Assembly: GCA_029582155.1 (NCBI GenBank)
Contig: CM055900.1
Location: 44,513,624 to 44,577,623, forward strand
DNA length: 64,000 nucleotides
Origin: Panopea generosa
Taxonomy: Eukaryota > Mollusca > Bivalvia > Adapedonta > Hiatellidae
Direction of reading: 5' to 3'
Part shown: piece by piece, positions 22,113-34,100 of the stretch
Layout: each line of letters begins with the position of its first letter
Position numbering within the stretch: position 1 is the stretch's first letter
Notes under the pieces: model-generated
Told to the model about the DNA's origin: nothing
Seen by the model: only the letters and a program-made list of their open reading frames with translations
Databases searched by the model: none
Made by a program: the position numbers and the translations under genes

Positions 22113-25100
22113 ATGCTCATTGTCTACAAAAGTCTTGAAAATGTTAATGATATTGTAAAACTGAGAGTCAAAGGTTGTGAGGGTATCAACTGAGCTAGCA
22201 AACAGCGCAATGATGGTGTGATTTTGCAACCAGGTCAATATGTGCACAAGACCTGCCGTCTGTCATATACTAAAAATCAATTAATAGTCAGAAAACAAAA
22301 CAAAACTTGAAACAGAAATACAATCAACAAGCAGGGTTAAGCGAGTTCTTCGTTCGGATAGTATGTTTAATTTTAAAGTTGAGTACTTATTTTGTGTTAA
22401 ATCCACTATAATTGATGACAAACGTATGAAAAATGTATATCCCGTCTGCACCTTTGACTTTCAAGAAAAGGTAGCAGATGTATGCGCTAAAAGAAAAGAC
22501 TCTTAGAGTGAAATAGTATTTGCTAGAATCCAGTGTGTACAAGATTTGCACGCAGCAGATGCCATATATCATCAAATATGTAGTGTTAACTTCTGAATCA
22601 GAACAAATAAGAGTATTCCAAAGCAATTCACATCTGACGAAGTTGAACCTGTGCGTTCTTAAAGGCCATCCGTAGATGAAACTTACGACGCATTTCTGCG
22701 TGTTGTGCAATTGATTGAAGAAAATGGTGAACAAATTTCGATACATGATCTTATTATGAAAATGAAACGGTATCTAGAAGGAAAGCATATGAGCCATACA
22801 GCTTCAAACCCATGAAACAAAAACAACTTAACTATTTTGGAGACAAAATAATTATAACAAATAGAAAGACAACTATAGTGATATTAACGGCTACTGCTTC
22901 TTCAGTTTGGACCAGTTCTATAAAATGCCAAAGCAAGACAATTCCGGAGCGGAAAAAAATGCGAATCAAAGAGACAGCTGCTAGATTATTAAATAATGAC
23001 ATAATATCAATTGATAAAGATAAAAGCATTTACCACGATTGCGATGCCATTGAACCAGAAATAGACAATTTAGCTTACCTACCTAGATCTCTGAGATGTT
23101 TACTGGATGTTCTGTTTGCGGGAAAAGATACGAATTGTAATGTTACATCCACCTACCAGGCTATACTGCAACCCGTTCTCCCAAGATTTATAGTTGCACC
23201 TTTACAAATCGGTCTTGGTGTACAAATGCACAGACAGTTTGGTTCAAGATTTCTGATCGATTCTCTGTATCAGCATGGATTCTGTTCTTCATATTCAGAA
23301 ACATGCATGTATAAAAAAGAGCGGTTGTACATCAGGGTACTGAAATTACTGGCCATCAATCCGAAATGTTTATACAATATGTAGCCGATAATGTCGACCA
23401 CAACATAAGAGCGATTGATTGTCTCGGTACATTCCATGGTATGGGTAGCATAACAATAGTTACACCGGGAAATAAATCAATCAAACCCATTCCTAGCGGT
23501 ACAGTTTCGTCTGAAGATGTAATGGCTGTAGGAAAGATTAATTTTACTTACTTTAAACCATGGAAAACTTTCAAATCCTATTGAAATTTAAGAAATTGCC
23601 TGTGTATCACCAAAATGACAAAACGTACAATGTTGACATTTTGTGGAAAATATCATGGTTATTTAAGCCTGAACGACCTTCTTGGAATGGTTTAATGCCA
23701 ACAGTGCAACACGGTTCATATCCAGGCAAATCTATTGTCCTATTCATGCCAATGATCTTTATGAAATCCAGCGACGAGAATTGTATTTACTCAACTCTAT
23801 GCTTTGTTAGTGAACAGGCTAGACGGTATAATTTAACACCGATACTTACATTTGATCAACCTTTTATGGTTGAAGGCCTCTTCTTGAACATGAAGCTCAA
23901 GGTAGTGTGTTACGGAATATTATTCTCAGAATTGGTGGTATTCATGAGTTTTCTTGGTAGCATTGGTTCTCTAATGGTATGTTCTGGTTTGCTCGAGTTA
24001 TTGGAAGAGATATATGCTGAGATAGCTGTTAGACATATGTCAAGCGGTAAGGCCATTTCTAGAGCTATAAGGGGGCATTTGCTGGTAGAATCTGTAATAA
24101 CAGCACTAATTCTGGACAATATATATGATACTCCGTTTTCGGCCAATATCGTCCAAGATGACACAGCTACAGGCATGGTGGCACTAAACTCTATTTGCAA
24201 GATTTCAATCCACTTACAGAGCACAATTCTAGGATGGAGATAGCGGAGGATCTAAATGTTGTAAAATGAATACTTGAACTTGAAGATGTGTTAGATAGAT
24301 CTGTTACGGGTGATACTGTTTGTAATGACGAAACACGTATTTTTGAACAGATTATTCTCAAAACTGAACAATACAAAACTTCCTGTGAAGGATTTAATAC
24401 ACACAAACTCTGGGTCCAATACATTGAAATGATTTCAATTTTACGATCGTTTATTAAGTCTGAGCGCACGGGTAACTGGGATCAGAGGAAGGGGTATGAC
24501 AGAACTCCAGATGGCAACATGGTTGCTTTCAACGCCGTCCTGTGTTAGCGTGAATCAGGCATTGCAACAATTTACTGGCATTACGTACACACCAAATGAA
24601 CAACACAGCGACACATCTAAAGCTAAACAGACAAGAGACAACAGTAGCATGTTGAATCTACCTTTCTACAAATCAGAAACCAATTCAATCAATGTTCAAT
24701 CCTTATAAACAAATTTAGTGGAGTAACTGCACAAGAACAGGTAAATGTTTATTGAGCTGAAGAATTGGGTAAAAATATAATTACTGCAATGGCTGATGAA
24801 ACGATATTTGAATACTCATTTAAACGAAAAAATCTAGCAGTAGCATTGGATTCTAAAATAAATGACAAAATCAACGACAATCACAAAACAGTTGACCCTC
24901 AGTTATTGTTTCAAAGATAAATATCTGCAGCATAGCAAGTTATCACACAACATGAAATCGGGTCTCTGTTTACATACGAGTTGTGTCCGTATCCACCCTC
25001 ATTGGTTGACGCTAATGGTCTTATGCGAGTTCCAAACAAGCCACAACTTAAAGATGCAATGTCTAAAATAGCATTTACTGTAAACGAAAATGCAAAGTAT

Positions 25101-26090
25101 GTACTCGATAGGGGGGCATTAATCCAAAAACTTCCATGAAGTCGTGGTGCCACATTTAATACCATTGCTGAGATGTATTCAGTGTATATATTGAAATGTT
25201 ATGGTCAAAATGTTGTTGTTGTGTTTGATGGATATTCAAATTCTCCGTCTACAAAATATAGTACCAATCAAAGGAACTTCTAGAAGAGTTAAGTTTGATG
25301 GCAATACCACATTAAATATAAAAAGTAGATATTCCTTGCAAATCATAACAACAAATCAAGCTTTAATGCCATGTTAAGAATCCATCTTCAATCTAAGCAC
25401 ATTGAGCTATTCAATCAGAAGGTGATGCAGAGTTGTTAATAGTAACAACAGCGGTTAGGTATGCTTTGAACTCAAACCGTGACAGTGATTGGTGATGACA
25501 CCGACTTATTGGTGCTGCTTTGGTATCACGTTAATGCAATTATCAAGATGTTTACTTGAAACAGAAACAAACTTAAAACACAAAGAAGAAATATATCTGG
25601 CATATCCAAGATACCAAGAACAAATAAGGTCCAGAAACATGCAGTAATATACTTTTCATACATGTGCTACTCGGCTGCGACACAACATCGAAGATTTATA
25701 GCTTAGGAAAAGGACTGGCCCTCAAGTAATTTACAATGGATGCACAATTCCGAGAGTGTTCAATAACTCTTTTTAATGGCAAAAAGGAAGATACTTTAAG
25801 TTCTTTATGCATGTCTAAATTCTTCCAAAAGATTGCAGAGAGTATTAAATGTGTTACTCCTGAATAGTTGCCACCAACCCAAAATACTGCAAAATACCAT
25901 ACTTAACAGAGTATACTTCCAGGTACAAACATGGACAGGGAATGATTTGAACGTTCAAGAATGGGGGTGGAAAATATCAAATTGGCGTATGCTTCTTATC
26001 CAGACATTATTCCATTCATGTTCATTCGTAACACAATATCCGTCAGTTATACGATGTATTTGTAAACAGAGCTTGGTCTAATGAAAAGAC
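22113..26090 (+). pseudogene. Intronless relic of a large multidomain protein with PIN/FEN-like motifs
   Basis: Reading across frames gives one continuous protein-like series. From an ATG at 22113: a basic N-terminal module with GQYVHKTCRLSYT, a second Cys/His module near 22490-22560 (CVQDLHAADAIYHQICSVNF), then an open stretch 22812-23384 (LPRSLRCLLDVLFAGKD, PLQIGLGVQMHRQFGSR, HGFCSSYSE). After a frame change come MFIQYVADNVDHNIRAID and TFHGMG (23366-23584), then 23560-24243 (WKISWLFKPERPSWNG, GKAISRAIRGHLLVES). Later pieces are at 24288-24720 (LWVQYIEMISILRSFIK; ATWLLSTPSC). A C-terminal part shows CPYPPSLVDANGLMR, YVLDRGALIQKLP, VVVVFDGYSNSPSTK, VIGDDTDLLVLLWYH (about 25483) and LLGCDTTSKIYSLGKG (about 25665). 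These acidic motifs resemble PIN/FEN nuclease folds. Many stops and frameshifts show it is dead. No introns interrupt ~4 kb. I recall related multicopy proteins in bivalves but cannot name the family. Confidence 0.65.
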
Positions 26091-26679
26091 AAATTATTCT
26101 AACAGTAGATGTAGGGATCAAAGAAAACAGTCACCGCAACACTATTCTACTGATAATAATAATATGTAATATAGTATATATAATTATAATATAAAATACA
26201 AAACAAACCTACAAAGGAGTTTCTTAACCTTCGAGGAACTTAAACCGTAATTATGTTAGGAGGGGCATCAACACGTCTCTTTAATTATTATTAATGAATT
26301 ACATTACATTTCCTTGTGATACGTAAACTCATAAGCATATTTAAACTACACATAAATGACTGCAAGGATAGCCGAGCGGATCTGCTTTCCACTGTCAAGG
26401 CATCGACATGATCCGATGGGGAGAGGAAGGTAGAATGTACTCCTAAATAATTATTGTTATGATTCCCAGTGAATTAATCACAGCTTCACTGTATGCTTGA
26501 AGTGTTCTTATTGTGTATTAAAACCCCACTGCATGTGATGTAATGCATCCGTCATCTATACGTGTAAAATTATTATCTTAAGGCTTGTTTATAAGTAAAG
26601 GATTTTTTTCATTTGGATATGTTGTATATAAGCATTAAGCCTTGGCCAAGCTCTAAATCCATTTTGTTTCATCAGTCAA
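26091..26679. other. Intergenic, nothing firm
   Basis: A tRNA-like phrase near 26365-26390 (GATAGCCGAGCGGATC) lacks a B box and is not called. Confidence 0.5.
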
Positions 26680-26784
26680 TTCGGATATAAAACTCTGTCC
26701 CAAGGGTTAACTGTTTTGGCGGGACGAGGCTCTTTCGAGTTCCCGCGAATACAGTTATCCCATGGGACGGATTTTCTATCCGAA
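26680..26784. repeat. Foldback (hairpin) repeat, ~105 bp
   Basis: The arms TTCGGATA...CTGTCCCAAGGGTTAACTG...GGCGGGA (from 26680) and TCCCGCGAATACAGTTATCC...CCGAA (to 26784) pair over about 44 bp each with roughly four in five positions matching, around a short GC-richer centre (CGAGGCTCTTTCGAGT). It is probably a small foldback element or MITE core. Confidence 0.75.
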
Positions 26785-27518
26785 CCGAAAAAGCCATTAA
26801 TAATTCTTTTTCTTGCATACCAAATATATTGAATAATTATTTAAATTCAATTTATCATTATATTATTTACAACGGTCGTTTTTTAGACGTTAAATTTTAT
26901 GATTTACGTCATATATCTTATACATTACGTCATAAATGAGTCTAACGTCATAGCGCGAGATTTTTATCTTGGCCCTAGGTAATATCTTACCCCGGTAAAA
27001 ATGCAGATATTCTTATCCGATGTGCAAGAAATGGCGAGTAATTACAGTAACCTGATTGGTAATGAAATGAGATGTCGTTCTATTAAAACATATAATACGT
27101 CCTAAATGAAATGTATGTTATGTGATGTTGTTGATTGGGGTATATCCTATGTGGTATATGTATAACATCTATTAGTCCTGTCTCATGACGTTGACCTTTG
27201 TGGAGAGATGCAATAACCTATATGGTATTTTAAATTACGTGACATCGATAGTTTTGCAGATACTATACATTTCACCTATGTTGTAAAAAAATATATATAG
27301 CTTGTGAGTAGTCATAAATCCTTAACTGGATCCTTCTCATATAAAGCTATCACTTCATGTATGTAAATTTGTCCACCCTGTCTAGATGTGTTGCATGTAA
27401 TTCCATAGTATATAAGTGGACACCAAATTTATTTACTTATATAAAGTGCATTGTGAATGAGCATCTGAAAAGATCCCAAAAAATCAATATATATATTCCA
27501 ATATATATATACAGTAGA

Positions 27519-27939
27519 GAGAATTACCATTTTACAGTGCTAAAACTTTAACGAGATATCCTTAGCTAGCTTTCGGCTTTACGCCTTCATCAGAGGACAA
27601 AAAAAAGAAGAAAACAACAACAAAACATTAACACAAGAATATAAAAAAAAATTCTAGATATAAAATACTGCAGACAGACCGTGGATCCCTCTGTTAAATA
27701 TTACAATCTAAAACTTTTAACTATATACACTACAAATGCCCGCGACCAAGCGCTCATTACCCATATGATGGTAGTTTCCCATACATTTGTTATATATATA
27801 TATGATAGGAAGAATCATACGTCTAACAAAATACCTTTCAGGAGTACCGGATCTGCGACGGATACATAAATGGTAGAAATAGTGAATAAGAGATAATTAC
27901 CATTTTACAGTTCCTAAACTTATAACGAGATATCCTTAT
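27519..27939. repeat. Direct repeat pair, ~48 bp
   Basis: 27519-27566 and 27892-27939 share AATTACCATTTTACAGT, AAACTT and AACGAGATATCCTTA. The first copy continues into CTAGCTTTCGGCTTTACGCC, a phrase I associate with dispersed invertebrate repeats. The DNA between them is not recognised. Confidence 0.65.
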
Positions 27940-27947
27940 ATATATAT

Positions 27948-27982
27948 GTGTGTGTGTATGTGTGTGTGTGTGTGTGTGTGTG
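27948..27982. repeat. (GT)n microsatellite
   Basis: GT dinucleotides directly after the second 48-bp repeat, followed by a GA-rich tract. Confidence 0.9.
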
Positions 27983-29322
27983 GAGAAAGAAAGAGAAAGA
28001 GAGACCGACACACAGACAGGCAAACAGACGTATTCATTAAGTCATTAAAACTGTATTTGTCATTAAGTCGTTAGGACTATATTTGTCATTCAGTCATTAG
28101 AACTATATCTATCATTAAGTGTGTTTTGAATTAGTTGTGTGCATTTTGAATATTTAGTAATTATAGCTATGTGCAATATAATTTATCGATATTAGCAATT
28201 TGGATGAAGTTTTATCTCTTTATACAAAGGTCAACACTTTTAAGAATCAGACTCACACTCTTGTGTGACAACGGGAGTTTTTAAATTATGAAAATAACTT
28301 TTTTTTTCTTTGACGTGGTTTGTGCTTCAAATGGAAATAAACGGGGAAATAATTTGGCATTTTAATACAAAACATGTAGAAGCATTCATTTATCGAAACT
28401 TCATTAACATCCGAAAGATAATTATTCGCGATAATGTTTTTATTCAATATTAGATATCTGTTTGTAGCTGTTATAATAACTAGACTTTGTGTGTTAATTG
28501 CCAGTCAGCACGATTTCATTTGTTGTTATGAATTATTTATTGCAGGCAATATTATCATTCATATGATCGATCAGTAAATTTTGAAAAATACTGGTCTTTT
28601 TTACATCCGTGAATAAACGGTTATTAATGATAGTTGCAGCATTTCTGGTTATTGAGAAAATTGACTAAAGAGAATGAGAACGTGAACATTCGGTCAAATG
28701 ATATCGAAATAACCCATAAACGTGAACATAGAATTGTTGATATCTCAAATTTATGAAGAACGCTTTGAATTAATCTCAAAGTGACGTATATGCTACATTT
28801 CACAATTCATGTTCTCTGAATGTCTCATAGTTATTGCAAATGCTCTATATGGAAACGTGATACATCCATAAATCAAAATAGACTTTGCGGCTACAAAACA
28901 TTAAAAATAGAAAAGGGGTCAATTAATTGCATAGAAAATTATTTTTTCACATACAAAATCATTGTTACCTTATCCAAAAAGCAGTTCATACATTTACAGC
29001 TGACTTTATTCTTGTTGTTTAAAAGCCTTATTTTTAAGCTTGAATGCAGTTTGATGTATGTTGTGAAGATGTATTTAAAGCAGATATATATGCCGCAGTG
29101 CAGCTTTCCTCTTTTTATAACGTTTAAAAAATTGTTTAAAATAAATCTGCATTTAATGGAAGGAGTAATGTAATTCTTACATGAATAGTTCGATATGCTC
29201 TACCAAAAAATAATGTTGTAATATACTCCTTGATTGATGCACGCACTAAATTCACGCCAGAATTTTTATTTACGTAAACATCAGCGATAGAATATTTATT
29301 TTTCTGCCAGCCTCCGCTTATA
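27983..29322. other. Intergenic, nothing recognised
   Basis: AT-rich. The 117-codon plus-strand frame at 28820-29173 has a hydrophobic, Phe/Leu/Lys-rich composition with no motif and is not called. Short TCATTAAGTC(G/A)TTA phrases recur near 28035-28120. Confidence 0.5.
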
Positions 29323-29364
29323 CCCCCCCCCCCCCCCCCCCCCCCCTCTCCCACTCTCTCTCTC
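29323..29364. repeat. 24-nt poly(C) run plus CT tract
   Basis: C at 29323-29346, then CTCTCCCACTCTCTCTCTC. The minus-strand frame across it is low complexity. Confidence 0.9.
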
Positions 29365-29446
29365 TCTTGATTTCCAAATGGTCGTTCTCTAAAGTTTATT
29401 GACTTAAAAACAGACGTCAAATCAATTTTTTGATAGTCACTATTAG

Positions 29447-29914
29447 ATATAACGGGAGAACATTTCCCTGGTGTCATTATATAGTAAATGCCTTCCAATT
29501 ACAAAATCATAATTATAGTAACATGTTCTTACTCTAATATCAAACGCAACATTTCAGCGGTTCCTGTGAATATGTAACCAAATACTCTAATATCAAACAC
29601 AACATACGCAATATGTCCACTTTTGCCTAACCTATGCAACAATGTACAAATGGCATATACAAAAGAAAGGGAAATCACTAAGTGTTTCAACTGGGTGCAT
29701 ATATACATCAAATCATTCGTTTATTAATCAATATTACATATAACGGGAGACCGTTTCCTTAGCATAAATATCTAGTTAATACCTTCCAATTACATAATCA
29801 TAATAGTAATGTGTTCTTTCCTTCATCAAACGCAAATTTGCAACGGTTCCTGTGAAACAATGTACAAATGGCTTATACAAAACAAAATGAAATCACTCAG
29901 TGTTTCAAGTGGTT
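29447..29914. repeat. Diverged tandem duplication
   Basis: A segment starting TATAACGGGAGA at about 29450 recurs at 29740. Both contain CCTTCCAATTACA(A/T)AATCATAA and CAAACGCAA...CGGTTCCTGTGAA, then AACAATGTACAAATGGC(A/T)TATACAAAA and AAATCACT(A/C)AGTGTTTCAA. The second copy lacks an internal ~70 bp. Confidence 0.75.
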
Positions 29915-30486
29915 CAACTGGTAATTCACAACTACGGGAGCGTACGGTGCTAAATCATAATGTTCTATCAGAAAAAAACTAATTCGGACCTAGATATTTT
30001 ATTGAAGACTTCCAATTCTCCTAATTAGGACTTAGTGTTTTATTTAAGACTTTAAAATCTCCTAATTAGGACTAAGCGTCTACTAATTGGGATTTAAAAG
30101 TCAAAAGTAGGGCGCCTCCGTATATAACTGTGTATTTCTTTTTTATTAAATGATAAAGATAACCTAATATATCAAAATGCACGTACTTACTTGAATTTTC
30201 TTAAAGCGACGCCGTACACAATTTTCGCCTGATAAACACCGTGATTGAGATGTTACATGTTCGTCAAAAATATGATATGGTAGTAGTTACATATATGCCC
30301 GTTCCAGTTACATATCGTTTTTTTTTCTAATTAGTAACAAAAATGCCTTTTTAGTTAAATATGTCTCCTATTAGTTACATATATGCTTTAGTTACATACG
30401 TAACCCCAAACAAACGCAAGAGCCAGTCAACATCTTGTAAGGCGATACATTCCTGCTATGGAAAAGGTTTTTCTTTGTCTTTACAG

Positions 30487-30937
30487 TGGAAATCGGAGAC
30501 CTTAGTACAGAAAATGTGCTGCTTATTGAAACATTTAGACGAATATTTGTAAAGAGGAAAACCAAAATATATTACGATTATGTATTGTCTTGTTATTCTG
30601 TTTGTTTGTGTTATGGTCATCAAACACGAGGACAGCAAAACAATATGCATTTCACAAAATAAAAATATCGTCAAAATAACACAACGGTTTGTTTTATAAA
30701 CATATAAAGACGTTTATCAAAAGAGGCTATGAACCTTTTACGCCACCCTTTGCTCTTTAATCGTCGACGATCGATCGATAGGACTAAGGACTTAATAATC
30801 GTGTTTTTCTCATAAACCCGTTACAGTAGGAGACACTTGACACTTGCGGTCATCTCCGTCTGTATTATTGGTCTCCTGTTGATGTGGCTCTTCAAATCGT
30901 AGAGTAGATTTTGAGAAAGCATTAATTGTTTGTTTTT

Positions 30938-30973
<36 letters not shown>

Positions 30974-31641
30974 CAGTTGTCTGTTTTACACATACATGCT
31001 GCATAAATATACGATAATAGCTTGCAGGGTCCACTTGTATTTATATAATGTGACGGCACAAACTTCACGGTCTGATTCACTATATTTCCGGTTCGGAGAT
31101 ATTAATCACTCCAACAATTGACAACCATTTTGTTAGAATCTTGGTGTCCGTTTCAGTCTTTCATTGAATGCCGGATATACTACGCAGCCCCAAATGCAAT
31201 GGAAATCTGCAAACATTATAGAGGAGTTCCGATTGTTATCAACAAGAAGCGAAGACACTCACGCTCAGTCCCATGCAGGTATTTCCTGCATTCTAAATTA
31301 ACACTGTTTTTATCTCTGTGTGGTGTCATCATGCTTGTTCAGGCTTCAATATTACTTCTTGCGTGGAAGGTGTTTTTGCAAGGCTATGCTAACCTCTTAT
31401 CTTGAATGCCCGATATGAATGACATACGAACTGAATTTCCTGCCCAAATATTGACATCCATATATAAACTACATTAAAGACATTTTTAAAAATAAGATAA
31501 ACATTAAAATGTTTTATAAACGTGCTTAAAGATTAATTCATTGTAAAATATTATTTTATGCCTAACTTCAATGGATGCCAATTGTTGTGCAGGAGTCACA
31601 GTCAAGACACTGTATGCAGGTTAGTGACGACAAGGATACGG
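30487..31641 (+). CDS. Candidate three-exon gene fragment, unknown protein
   Basis: Three plus-strand stretches have strong splice signals and compatible phases. Exon a (30487-30548) follows TTTTTCTTTGTCTTTACAG, reads EIGDLSTENVLLIETFRRIF and ends before GTAAAG in phase 0. Exon b (31157-31278) follows GGTGTCCGTTTCAG, reads SFIECRIYYAAPNAMEICKH... with a basic INKKRRHSRS segment, and ends before GTATTT in phase 2. Exon c (31593-31641) follows TTGTTGTGCAG, restores the frame (RSHSQDTVCR...) and ends before GTAAGT in phase 0. Introns would be 608 and 314 bp; the first contains a (AT)n microsatellite. No domain is recognised and no first or last exon was found. In exon a the same frame stays open past GTAAAG to a stop at about 30661. 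Chance assembly cannot be excluded. Confidence 0.35.
30940..30972. repeat. (AT)n microsatellite
   Basis: Uninterrupted AT dinucleotides, about 33 bp. Confidence 0.95.
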
Positions 31642-32578
31642 GTAAGTTTTGTCGCTCGCGGGTCTACAATTGTATATATTGATTATGTTTTATATGTTAT
31701 TGTAGTGTATTTGCCTCCTGGTGAATATATATTTCCTTGTTTCTTTTTTACAATACATTTTATTAATTTCAAAGTGAATTAAACTACATGTACTTCTATT
31801 CAATGAACAGTGTAAGCTTTAGTCGATTCTCTGCCTCTACCTATATTGTATTCATTCAAACACCTAAAAATCCTAAATATGCAAGCACAAACTGTGCTGC
31901 GTACTTTTATAAATCGTTGAACTGTTGGGGGAAATAATTATAAGGCGAACCTGAAGAAAGCAATATTATGGTCGTATATTTCATTATTAGGTATTTGATT
32001 TATGACATTATGTCTGTATTTTATCATATGTATCACATAACAAATCTCGAGGATAATTAAAACGTATCAAAATTGTGTTTGTACTTCAGTATATAAATTA
32101 TTATGCCCTATGGCTTTAAATGATTACATCAGCATTAATGTAACAAACAGTTGTTCATCCATGGTTTGGCATTTCCATAACGATACGCTTCCGTGGAAAA
32201 ACATGTTGGTCGTTGTAATTTAGGCTCTCTTGGAAAAAGTAAAGATTTTCTTGTAATTGTGTTTCTGAAATAGGAAATGGACTTAAGTGATAAGATAGGT
32301 GCATTTTATTGAATATTGCAAAAGCGGATTCCTGTTATCGTGTTTTGATTAATTTACAAACATTTTGTTTAGTTTTCCTTTGTCTAAATATTTAAAGCCC
32401 TAATCACACCTTGACTACAAAGATCACGCTGGATTATCCTTTACATCAACGTAGGGTATGGACCGTTGTGATGCTCACCACAGACTTGAATAACCGTTAT
32501 TGGTTACAATAATAAGGCAATGATTGACCAGATGCAGCCAATGTTATATTAGAGTCCTTGTGAACCTGGGAGCTCTTC
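31642..32578. other. Intergenic, nothing recognised
   Basis: AT-rich DNA. If the exons at 30.5-31.6 kb are real this would be intron or flank. Confidence 0.5.
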
Positions 32579-34100
32579 CTGAACGCAGAATGCCGCTAGT
32601 TTACAACCAGATTTCAGCCTATATCCAACATACGGTCATAGCCTACATATATGTTCTGCGGCCCGTTTTACTCCGGACTATATTATCAATACTGACGAAA
32701 CACGTGTGAAACAGTATTTAACGGACAGAACAAATCCAAATAAGTTTACACGTGAGCAAGGAGATCGTATCAACAGCACCATAAAACGCTTTGTCCTAAA
32801 TCCCGGGTGCGCAACATTGTTGCATACATGGTCGCGAATTTCTCAACCTACTCAGAGATCTCCGTATTGATAACTTATAAAACTCGCTTGCGGATCTGAA
32901 TCTTGCATAATGACATACAGAGCCACCTTGCATAGACCTGCCCTGTTTTAGCAACAGGCCTCAAGGGCAAATTGATTTACGTAAAGGTGTCAATGAAAAG
33001 ACTACCATGTTTCTAGACGACTAAGAAATAGGAACCATATTCAGCAGATCAAAACCGATAGGTTATACGGTCAAGCCTACTCAGATGTAAAATTGATCGA
33101 AAATGAAAAATAAACACAACAAAAACGTTTGATAAGTACACGACGCTGTTAATTCATGCGAAGAAAGAGTAAACCTAATAGTAAAAAAAATACAAGATTT
33201 GACATCGTATATGTCAGCTGCAGAGCAACTTCGGTTATCGGTTATATGATAAAGCTAAAACGTGTGTTTCCTCAACAGGCTAAGTCACAGGTCCCAGAAG
33301 TTGCAGGAAAGACTGATATATATCAATCAGAAGTACCTAGAAGTTTGGTACCGACTGGCGTGTAATATATTGTTTTCTCAGAATAAACACGATTCTATAC
33401 AAAAGCTAAAGGCTCCGTTATAGACTCGAAAATAGTAGATTTGACCACTGAAAACGAACTTTCGTATGCCGATATTGTTTAAAAGCAACACTCGGAACCA
33501 AAAGGCAAAGCTATACTTCTGCAGCAGATTCCGGTGGTTTGTTCGCGGAAGAGCCCAACATTGTTGAAAACAGTGTAAAATGTTTCTGAATAATCAGCCT
33601 CTCAGCTGCCGACGGGAATCCAGAAGCAGGAGCAGCGAGGCGCCGAGAACCAGGAAATACTGCAATCACCCGAAGGAACTATCGGCCCTTTTAAAAACAC
33701 TGAAACGGTCAATCTGAATTCAAGAGAACAGCGCGTTAAAAAGTTATATATTTTAAAACGTCGAAATGCACGTTTAGAAGAAGATATCGTGGATGCAAAA
33801 GTACTTTCTATATTAGTAACGTGAATCCGGACCTAATGGAGCAAGGTGTCTGCGAATACATGGACGATCACAGGTAGAATTATGGCAATCAACTGCAGGA
33901 ACATGGATTCTGGCCAAGGTTTATGCTCTCTCGTGAATTGCTACCACGAATTTCCTGGACCGATCACCAACATAAAGTGCAAAGTGACTATTTTAACAGC
34001 CAATCTAGCAATAATCGTGGTGATGATTATGACAATTACGTATCGGATCGCATTGAATATCATTATAGGATGCAAAATGTACATTTCAGATTGCAGTGAA
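32579..34100 (+). pseudogene. Unidentified coding relic, probably mobile-element ORF
   Basis: Several stretches read as conserved-looking protein although none starts with ATG in an intact frame. A 97-codon stop-free stretch (32579-32870) reads through FTPDYIINTDETRVKQYL and REQGDRINSTIKRFVLNPGC. At 33145-33250 one finds EERVNLIVKKIQDLTSYMS, at 33420-33480 KIVDLTTENELSYADIV, near 33740-33800 VKKLYILKRRNARLEEDI, and at 33855-34100 QLQEHGFWPRFMLSRELL and DYDNYVSDRIEYHYRMQN. Composition is polar and charged, unlike the surrounding AT-rich noise, and GC is higher. Stops and frame changes separate the pieces. A retroelement gag-like or ORF1-like origin is possible, but I see no diagnostic motif. 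Confidence 0.4.

Noticed and set aside
26360-26440. tRNA-like sequence GATAGCCGAGCGGATC
   Set aside because: There is no B box (GGTTCGA-type) at the right distance and no cloverleaf pairing.
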